7,399 nucleotides of DNA from JBPRGG01 sp051418075. Its GTDB lineage: Bacteria > Bacteroidota > Bacteroidia > Cytophagales > Cyclobacteriaceae. Location: assembly GCA_051418075.1 (NCBI GenBank), contig JBPRGG010000158.1, positions 1 through 7,399 of the forward strand. The letters run 5' to 3'. This document shows, piece after piece, positions 1-5,303 of the stretch; the stretch's first letter is position 1; each line of letters starts with the position of its first letter. The notes beneath the pieces are model-generated. The model saw only the letters and a list, made by a program, of their open reading frames with translations. It did no database searches and was not told the DNA's origin. A program made the translations under genes and the position numbers.

Positions 1-225
1 TCTGATCGTGGACCGGCTGGGCCGTATAAATTTACTATTCCCCCGGAAAGAACCAGTCATTTGCGTTTTAACGAATTTGAAGATCCGGAAAAAGTACCCA
101 AAGGGAAAGATTTTGCCAGTGCCCTGGAATCGGATGTGCCAGTAGTGGTACAGCATACCAGGCTTGACTCGAGGCAGGAAGCAAATGCTTTAATGACTAC
201 CATGGCATTCCCGGGTCTGGATTAA
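1..225 (+). CDS. ASRT-superfamily (sensory rhodopsin transducer-like) protein, 3' part
   Basis: This reading frame is open from the first base and ends with TAA at 223-225, leaving 74 C-terminal residues; the start lies outside the window. The residues match what I recall of Anabaena sensory rhodopsin transducer along their length: GPYKFTIPPERTSHLRFN corresponds to a GPYRLTVPARRTKHVRFN-type stretch, and VPVVVQHTRLDSRQEANAL corresponds to VPIVVQHTRLDSRQAENAL. ASRT proteins are small (about 125 residues) cytoplasmic beta-sandwich proteins. Published comparative work on the superfamily proposed that they bind small molecules, probably sugars, and regulate sugar-metabolism operons in bacteria that lack rhodopsin. 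No rhodopsin gene is visible here. The gene converges on a GH63-type glycosidase gene with only 8 bp between the stops, which fits a sugar-related role. Family assignment is strong; ligand and function are inference. Confidence 0.88.
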   Translation, partial: SDRGPAGPYKFTIPPERTSHLRFNEFEDPEKVPKGKDFASALESDVPVVVQHTRLDSRQEANALMTTMAFPGLD

Positions 226-233
226 TCTCTTTA

Positions 234-1550
234 TTAATTTGTGCTTCTTGTATTTTTTATGTCTGAAAGTTTCTGGAATTGCTGATCCGGATTCATATCC
301 AGCATATCGATGATCAATCCTGACCAGGTGAAGTCTCTGGCGCCATAACCTTCGCCGCTAAATGGATTGTAATATTCTCTAAATCCGCTCTTAGTAATTA
401 ATTCTTTGATACTGAGAATAAGATGTGCTGCAGCCTGATCATAACCTTCGCTCAAAAAAAACTGATGTAAAAACCAGTTGTACACAACCCAGGTCGGGCC
501 TCTCCAGATGTACATCGAATGGCGAGGATTAAAGGCAGGATGATCCAGGCTTAAGGAGGGAATTACGTATTTAGAATGGAATTCATTTTGGTGAAAGAAA
601 TGTGTTTCAACCACTTCTCTTCCCATTTCTTCAGGAATACCTTTGATGACTACAGGGAAGAAAATTGTCGGAGTTTTAACTTTAAGCTGTTCATTAGTTT
701 TGCCATTTAAATCATAAAAGGCTTTAGTTTCTTGATCATACATCTTCTCTACCATATTCCGAAGATTTTTTGAAGCTCTTTGCTCAAAGATACCTCCTTC
801 CTCATCACCTGAGATTTCACATAATTTACACATGGCTCTGCAGTTCTGGACATAGATGGTATTATATCCGGTATCTTTCACCACAAACCTTCCTCTTTGG
901 TAAATTTTCCGCAGGTTATAGTTTTTCAAATAATTCTCAAAATCGTTCCAGGTTACTTTAAGGAAAAGTCGCCAGTCTGCCTGACCTTCAAAATTCATCA
1001 AATGATCATAACTAGGCTTCCAGTCCATTCCTGCTTCGAAATAGCTAATAATTGATATCATGCCATCCTGGTCGAAATCACGGTTATGCGCTAGCCAGTG
1101 ATAATATTTCTTAAGCTTGGGCAGCATTTCACGCAAAAAATCTTCATCTCCGGTGTCATTGTAGATTCTTTCCAGTGCCTGGGCTGCCAGAGGAGGTTGT
1201 ATCAAGCTACTCATGTGTGAGCGCATGTTGCGTTTTATGCCGGGTTGGCTTTGAAATATATCGGTAATCCGGCTTGGTAGAATATTATTCCAATAAAGAA
1301 TATGCCCCACAAATCCATTTTCTGCCTGCATCGCAAAAAGACTGCGTAGGTTATTCCTGGCTAATTCGAATTCCTTCAATCCGCACAGGATGAAAATATG
1401 GATGCAGGTATCCCAAAAATACTGAAAAGGATAGGTCTTACCGGAAGGTTTAATATAAGTAAAATGGTAGTCAAAGGTTTTTGAATAACCTCTCACCACA
1501 TTGTCGAGCATGATTTTTTTTACTTTCTTTCTGATTTCCTCATTAGACAT
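234..1550 (-). CDS. GH63-type glycoside hydrolase (MGH1-like, glucosyl/mannosylglycerate hydrolase-related)
   Basis: This 438-residue protein lacks a signal peptide or membrane segment, so it should be cytoplasmic. It has the (alpha/alpha)6-barrel signatures of the GH63/GH37-like glycosidases. These are YFWDT at 44-48, the MSSLIQPPLAAQAL helix at 113-126, FEAGMDWKPSYD at 171-182, YIWRGPTW at 347-354, and a C-terminal GFREYYNPFSGEGYGARDFTWSG block (389-411, key residues E392, G399-E400, W409). By family analogy, D176 in the EAGMD motif is the likely general acid and E392 the likely base. The length fits the compact bacterial members such as mannosylglycerate and glucosylglycerate hydrolases rather than large processing glucosidases, but the substrate cannot be read from sequence. 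The DWKP after the acid differs from the DNSP I recall in glucosylglycerate hydrolases, so specificity may differ. The start lies 7 bp after the stop of the SPW/VKOR-like gene, so it is the last gene of that operon. No clear ribosome binding site is present, as usual in Bacteroidota. Confidence 0.85.
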   Translation of the reverse strand: MSNEEIRKKVKKIMLDNVVRGYSKTFDYHFTYIKPSGKTYPFQYFWDTCIHIFILCGLKEFELARNNLRSLFAMQAENGFVGHILYWNNILPSRITDIFQSQPGIKRNMRSHMSSLIQPPLAAQALERIYNDTGDEDFLREMLPKLKKYYHWLAHNRDFDQDGMISIISYFEAGMDWKPSYDHLMNFEGQADWRLFLKVTWNDFENYLKNYNLRKIYQRGRFVVKDTGYNTIYVQNCRAMCKLCEISGDEEGGIFEQRASKNLRNMVEKMYDQETKAFYDLNGKTNEQLKVKTPTIFFPVVIKGIPEEMGREVVETHFFHQNEFHSKYVIPSLSLDHPAFNPRHSMYIWRGPTWVVYNWFLHQFFLSEGYDQAAAHLILSIKELITKSGFREYYNPFSGEGYGARDFTWSGLIIDMLDMNPDQQFQKLSDIKNTRSTN

Positions 1551-1557
1551 AAAGACG

Positions 1558-3096
1558 TTACTTTATAAAACTTTCCATCGGTCCGTAACTTTCCGTTATT
1601 TTACCTTTTTTTATGGATAAAGCAACCACCAGTATTCCTAAAATCAGGTTGTTGATATTAAAGGCTAAACCCGAATCTCCCATCATCCAGGTGGCAATGG
1701 CCAATCCAGCTCCTAAAAGGAAATTAAAAAAACGTACCGTACGAAGAAGTTCGCCCCAGGCCAATATAGATGACACAATAATCAGAGCTCCTGTAAGATG
1801 ACCAAGATTGGCCCCGCTACCTGAAACCCCATAAACTGCAGGGCTAAACATCAGCCATAAACCCAATAAACTGGTGATAATGAGATTGATAGGGGCAGAA
1901 ACTCCACGAATAGATTCTTTAAAAACTGATTTTGGACGATAAGGCAGTTCCATTAAGGCCGGACCTTCTTCTTCATCGTCATTTTTCATTGAGCCACCTT
2001 TCCAAAATTTTTTCCAGAGATTTTTACCTTCTCTTTTTGCCTTTTTCAGGTATTGAAACATGGCAAATACCTCATCCACCTCCAGCGGTATCATTGGAAG
2101 CATAATTCCAGCCGCCAGCAAACAAAATGTACACCAGTGACCTACCACCAAAGGTTGACTAATCACCAGGAAGATGTGAACCAGTCCTAATGGTATTACC
2201 AGGATGCCAAAAAAGGCTACCATCCAGGGCATTGTTCTCCAGCGGGCAGGACTACCCATCCAACCCATCAAAAATTCAAAAGTATAAGCCAGGGAGCCAA
2301 GTGCGCCATCTGACACGGGTAAAGAATGAGACATTTTGGAATTTAAAACCAGGCGGCTTCCTTCGCCAAAAAATGGATCCCAAATAGTATCGATGTAGCC
2401 AAGCTGAAAAGCAGCAAGATACCGGCTCACCATCCAGCCTAAAAATCCGGTCAGGATCATGATCCATCTTTGAGGCCAGTTAGAAGGATTGTAAGACCAT
2501 CCCGGAGGTGTTTTAGTGCCCATTTTCATGTAAATGATCATGTTGGGCATTCCTGGTATCAATATGGACAAAGATATTATCAGCGCCCCTACCAGGGTAT
2601 CGTTGAGATATGCAACTGCCGATGGGGCCCAGAATATGACCGGCGCCATTGTAAGCCAGATTCCTACTGCACAAGCTCCCCAAAGAGCATTTGATTTTTC
2701 TGGTTTTAAAGAAAGCCAGCCAAAGTAAACCAATAGCAATCCACTGATGATATCACTCCACATGATAGCTGCAGTTCTGGCTGATAAAGAAATCCATACT
2801 TCTCTTCCACCGCTGGGCATGGAGATGGTTTTACCGAAATCAAAAGTTAGCGGGGCGAGGATCATCCATACACCCAAAATGATGATGGTCCAATAGATCC
2901 ATAAGGTTTGCATGTGATGCATTTGCCGTATTTGAATCCTGCCTTCCGGGCTCATCATGTCGGGCTGTTTACCCTCTTTTTGCTTTTTTTGATTGTGCAT
3001 TGTGGCCATTGGCCGACTCACACCCCGGTTTCCCATTTGATGCTGATGGTGTTTCTTTTGGTCGTCAGGATGTTTTTGATCTTTACCTTCATCCAT
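1558..3096 (-). CDS. SPW-repeat / VKOR-like polytopic membrane protein
   Basis: This 512-residue integral membrane protein has about four SPW-type hydrophobic repeats (roughly 66-128, 138-181, 402-447, 453-496), each with a GxWL..aP-like turn such as GVWMILAPL, GIWLTMAPV and GLWLMFSPA. They flank a central region (about 205-345) resembling vitamin K epoxide reductase. This core holds the redox motif WCTFC (C322, C325) and a segment resembling the lumenal loop (about 240-270: DPFFGEGSRLVLNSK, then LPVSDGALGSLAY). VKOR enzymes reduce quinones while oxidising partner thiols, but this protein has only three cysteines (C142, C322, C325), so the usual loop cysteine pair is absent. The hydrophilic N-terminus (1-62) is rich in His, Met and Lys. 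A charged loop (352-378) contains a DDEEEE-like acidic run. It lies between the SDR gene (113 bp upstream) and the glycosidase gene (7 bp downstream). Membrane location and domain mix are well supported; enzymatic activity is not. Starting at M21 or M30 would shorten the His-rich tail. Confidence 0.8.
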   Translation of the reverse strand: MDEGKDQKHPDDQKKHHQHQMGNRGVSRPMATMHNQKKQKEGKQPDMMSPEGRIQIRQMHHMQTLWIYWTIIILGVWMILAPLTFDFGKTISMPSGGREVWISLSARTAAIMWSDIISGLLLVYFGWLSLKPEKSNALWGACAVGIWLTMAPVIFWAPSAVAYLNDTLVGALIISLSILIPGMPNMIIYMKMGTKTPPGWSYNPSNWPQRWIMILTGFLGWMVSRYLAAFQLGYIDTIWDPFFGEGSRLVLNSKMSHSLPVSDGALGSLAYTFEFLMGWMGSPARWRTMPWMVAFFGILVIPLGLVHIFLVISQPLVVGHWCTFCLLAAGIMLPMIPLEVDEVFAMFQYLKKAKREGKNLWKKFWKGGSMKNDDEEEGPALMELPYRPKSVFKESIRGVSAPINLIITSLLGLWLMFSPAVYGVSGSGANLGHLTGALIIVSSILAWGELLRTVRFFNFLLGAGLAIATWMMGDSGLAFNINNLILGILVVALSIKKGKITESYGPMESFIK

Positions 3097-3209
3097 TAGT
3101 AAAAAATTTTGGTAGTTAGTAAAAAAATCTAAGACCTGGCATTTTGATTTTTATTTGGTTAAAGGATCAAAAGGAGGTTTTATACCTTACCTAATAATTC
3201 AAATCCTCA
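3097..3209. other. 113-bp spacer between the SDR and SPW/VKOR-like genes
   Basis: I see no convincing terminator and no full TTG-N-TAnnTTTG promoter on the minus strand here. The only symmetry is a 4-bp stem (AGGT/ACCT) near 3172-3184, too weak to stop transcription. An AAGGAGG string on the plus strand near 3171 is not followed by a start codon and is probably accidental. Read-through from the SDR gene into the downstream pair is therefore plausible. Confidence 0.4.
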
Positions 3210-4196
3210 TTAAAAAATAAGCGCAATTGCGATAATGATCAGGGCCGCAATGCCAGAATAGACCCAGGCGAGATGGGTGGTAGCCCAAAATTGAGGACTG
3301 CTCGATTTGGCCTGATCATCAAATTCACCGTGAGCGCCATGATCCCCGGGTACCGGAGCGTATAAATTATCCTTTCTTCCAGGATCCTGCTTTTCTTTGC
3401 GTAGCTGGCCTTCATAACCATTTTTAGCCAGGTGACGGTCCAGCAGACCTGGTGCCAGTTTATTACCCAAAATGGAAGCTACAGTGGGAAATCCAACATA
3501 AATCTGCCTTCTATTATGTGTGGCCGCATAATAAATTGAACGGGCTGCTACCTCTGGCTGGAAAATTGTTCCCATTGGCTTGGTTTTCCGGTCAAATTTG
3601 GTTTTAACCCAGCCAAATTGGGTAGTATTTAAAGCAGGAAGATGAACCATTGAGATATTAACTGCACTTTTATCATGGATCAGCTCAGATCGGACTGAAT
3701 CGAAAAACCCCTGGATGGCATGTTTAGCGCCGCAATAAGCGGATTGTAAAGGAATGCCCCGATAGGCCAATGCCGATCCTACCAACACAATGCTCCCTTT
3801 ATTGCGTGGAATCATCCTTTTCAGGGCTGCTTTAGTGCCATACACCTGTCCCAAATAGGTGACTTCGGTCACTCGCTTATAATCATCGAGAATAATATCT
3901 TCAAATGGAGCAAATACACTATTCATCGCATTATTGACCCAAACATCTATTGGTCCTAGCTCGTTTTCCACCTTTTCTGCCGCCTCTTCAATTTGAGCAG
4001 CATCAGCCACATCAACTGAAAACGTCAATGCTTTTTGACCAGCTTTTTCAACATCTTTTTTGGCTCCCTCCAACCCGTCATTTCCCCTGGCCAGAATTGC
4101 AACATCAAAACCCTGACTGGCAAATTCACGTACTGCGGCTCGGCCGACCCCGGCTGATCCACCTGTGACAACAACAACTTTTGTATTAGTTGACAT
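3210..4196 (-). CDS. SDR family oxidoreductase with C-terminal membrane anchor
   Basis: This is a classical short-chain dehydrogenase/reductase of 328 residues. It has a cofactor glycine motif TGGSAGVG (11-18), D62 in the SVDVAD segment, NNAM (88-91), catalytic S141, and YCGAK with Y154 and K158. Arg38 after the second strand (LARG) suggests NADP(H) preference. The Rossmann domain spans about 1-250. It is followed by a hydrophilic extension with a distinctive LYAPVPGDHGAHGEFD segment (278-293), and then by a hydrophobic stretch at 308-328 (WVYSGIAALIIIAIALIF) that runs to the last residue. This is the layout of a tail-anchored protein with its catalytic domain in the cytoplasm. Ordinary SDRs are about 250 residues, so the extra 75 residues are special. 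It is the first gene of the leftward cluster with the SPW/VKOR-like and glycosidase genes, which suggests a membrane-associated redox step. Substrate is unknown. The start follows directly from the first beta strand (MSTNTKVVVVTGG). Confidence 0.9.
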   Translation of the reverse strand: MSTNTKVVVVTGGSAGVGRAAVREFASQGFDVAILARGNDGLEGAKKDVEKAGQKALTFSVDVADAAQIEEAAEKVENELGPIDVWVNNAMNSVFAPFEDIILDDYKRVTEVTYLGQVYGTKAALKRMIPRNKGSIVLVGSALAYRGIPLQSAYCGAKHAIQGFFDSVRSELIHDKSAVNISMVHLPALNTTQFGWVKTKFDRKTKPMGTIFQPEVAARSIYYAATHNRRQIYVGFPTVASILGNKLAPGLLDRHLAKNGYEGQLRKEKQDPGRKDNLYAPVPGDHGAHGEFDDQAKSSSPQFWATTHLAWVYSGIAALIIIAIALIF

Positions 4197-4358
4197 ATAA
4201 AAATAGTGGTTTGATTAAAAAGTATGATTAATTAGGTAACTGCTTCTACTGCTTATAGTTTTAAAAGGTCAGCATACTCCTGGGAATCAGGTAGCAATGG
4301 TCTTAACCTGGGGAGGCAGTATTTGAAAGAAGTATTGGTAAAATAGGATGAGCATGCA
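4197..4358. other. 162-bp intergenic region upstream of the SDR gene
   Basis: This spacer should contain the promoter of the leftward SDR-led cluster, but I find no TAnnTTTG element on the minus strand. Symmetry is limited to a 5-bp inverted repeat CAGGT/ACCTG with a 13-nt loop (about 4289-4311). It has no U-tract on either side, so it is not an intrinsic terminator for the phosphoesterase gene; it could be an operator half-site pair or chance. Confidence 0.3.
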
Positions 4359-4859
4359 CTAAATTTTTCCCCGCAAGCCTAATTCAATGGCTTCCAGGTT
4401 TTTTAAACCTGTATTTTGGATTTCAAACCGCATGATGGTCCGCATTCTATGAAAACCCTGGCGGCCAGCAGCACCGGGATTAATATATAATAATTGGCAA
4501 TCCGGATCCCTGATTACTTTGAGTATATGAGAATGACCACAAATCAGAATATTTGGCTGGTGTTGTGCTATCAATTTTTTCACCTGACGGCTATACCTGG
4601 CTGGAGTGCCTGCAATGTGGATCATCAGGATCAGTTGATTTTCAACTTTCATCAATTCGTATTCCGGAAACTTATTACGAAGTTTCTGATCATCTATATT
4701 CCCCCATACTCCTTTAAGTAGCTTGAATTCAGCGAGTTGTGAAGCCAGTTCGGTGGTGCCGAAATCACCGGCATGCCATATTTCATCCCTGTCGCTGAAA
4801 TATGAAAAAACTTGATCATCTAAAAAGCCGTGAGTATCGGAGATGAGTCCAATTTTCAT
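4359..4859 (-). CDS. YfcE/MJ0936-type metallophosphoesterase
   Basis: This 166-residue protein is a calcineurin-like phosphoesterase of the small YfcE/MJ0936 type. All dinuclear-metal ligand motifs are in order: SDTH (D8, H10), HAGDFG (D32), WGNID (N54), MIHIAG (H81), and GHSHI (H109, H111), followed by the usual NPGAAG strand (128-132). The family hydrolyses phosphodiester or phosphomonoester bonds with Mn2+ or similar metals, and the natural substrate is often unknown. Length is typical for the family and there is no signal peptide, so it acts in the cytoplasm. It stands alone, transcribed leftward, divergent from the histidine kinase gene across a 444-bp gap and 162 bp ahead of the SDR gene. 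A possible -7 element TAGTTTTG lies about 40 nt upstream of the start. The catalytic family is certain; the physiological role is not known. Confidence 0.93.
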   Translation of the reverse strand: MKIGLISDTHGFLDDQVFSYFSDRDEIWHAGDFGTTELASQLAEFKLLKGVWGNIDDQKLRNKFPEYELMKVENQLILMIHIAGTPARYSRQVKKLIAQHQPNILICGHSHILKVIRDPDCQLLYINPGAAGRQGFHRMRTIMRFEIQNTGLKNLEAIELGLRGKI

Positions 4860-4899
4860 TCTGAAACTAAGTTAATTTTAAATTTCTCTTAATATTTAA

Positions 4900-4907
4900 C
4901 AAAACTA
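4900..4907 (-). promoter_or_regulatory. Possible -7 element for the phosphoesterase gene
   Basis: On the minus strand this reads TAGTTTTG, an exact match to the Bacteroidota -7 consensus TAnnTTTG, and it ends about 40 nt before the ATG. No TTG/TTTG box is present at the expected distance upstream, so the call is weak and could be chance in an AT-rich region. Confidence 0.3.
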
Positions 4908-5067
4908 ACCAGTAATATGAATTAAAAAACCCTCTAATTAACCCTAAATCAGCATATTTTATAGTTTAAAAACGCTCATCGATCCGGAACGGTATGCTTC
5001 GATCATTTACAGGACTTATAGACGAAAGACAAGCTAACGAAATAAGTTTCTGAAATTTTTAAGGTAA

Positions 5068-5108
5068 AATAATTGATATCTTACACTTTCAATTTGTAAT
5101 CAATTATT
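5068..5108. repeat. 10-bp inverted repeat, hairpin-capable
   Basis: AATAATTGAT at 5068-5077 is the perfect reverse complement of ATCAATTATT at 5099-5108. An inner TACA/TGTA pair (5082-5085 with 5095-5098) extends it into a longer bulged hairpin with a 9-nt loop. It has no U-tract, so it is not an intrinsic terminator. It lies about 195 bp upstream of the kinase start and could be an operator or an RNA element. AT-rich composition makes chance symmetry more likely. Confidence 0.45.
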
Positions 5109-5303
5109 ATCCCTAGCATTGAAAAGTGCCAGTAGATGATATAATTGCCTTTAGTGTTGACATCACTTAATCAACTTATCTTTAAAGCAGCTAAATCTCA
5201 AATGCACATTACATTACCATTTTTTAAGCGATTTTTTTTTAGATTATTTCATCCTTAAATTGTACTCTTTCATTAAAAACTTTTCCTAGAGATTAGATAA
5301 AGG

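Larger units (their letters stand above)
4860..5303. other. 444-bp AT-rich divergent intergenic region
   Basis: This gap separates the leftward phosphoesterase from the rightward histidine kinase. It holds a possible leftward -7 element (4900-4907), a GC-richer patch (about 4971-5053) with a 19-codon open frame, and an inverted repeat (5068-5108). A poor rightward promoter candidate is TTGACA at 5156-5161 with TATCTTTA at 5177-5184, which departs from the TAnnTTTG consensus at the last base. I see no tRNA, no long ORF and no clear riboswitch. The long leader before the kinase start could carry regulatory RNA structure, but nothing decisive is visible. Confidence 0.5.

Noticed and set aside
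2470..2728. Plus-strand open frames of 64-74 codons opposite the SPW/VKOR-like gene
   Set aside because: They lie wholly opposite a well-supported membrane protein gene, have no family resemblance, and are explained as antisense shadow frames.
3169..3178. AAAAGGAGGT on the plus strand as a Shine-Dalgarno site
   Set aside because: No start codon or open frame follows on the plus strand, and the flanking genes run the other way.
3950..4168. Plus-strand 72-codon frame opposite the SDR gene
   Set aside because: It is antisense to the conserved Rossmann region of the SDR and its translation has no recognisable features.
4289..4311. CAGGT/ACCTG inverted repeat as the terminator of the phosphoesterase gene
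   Set aside because: The stem has only 5 bp with a 13-nt loop, and no U-tract follows on the minus strand.
5156..5184. TTGACA followed 15 nt later by TATCTTTA as a rightward promoter for the kinase
   Set aside because: The spacing is short, the -7 box lacks the final G of TAnnTTTG, and the region is AT-rich, so the match is not distinguishable from chance.
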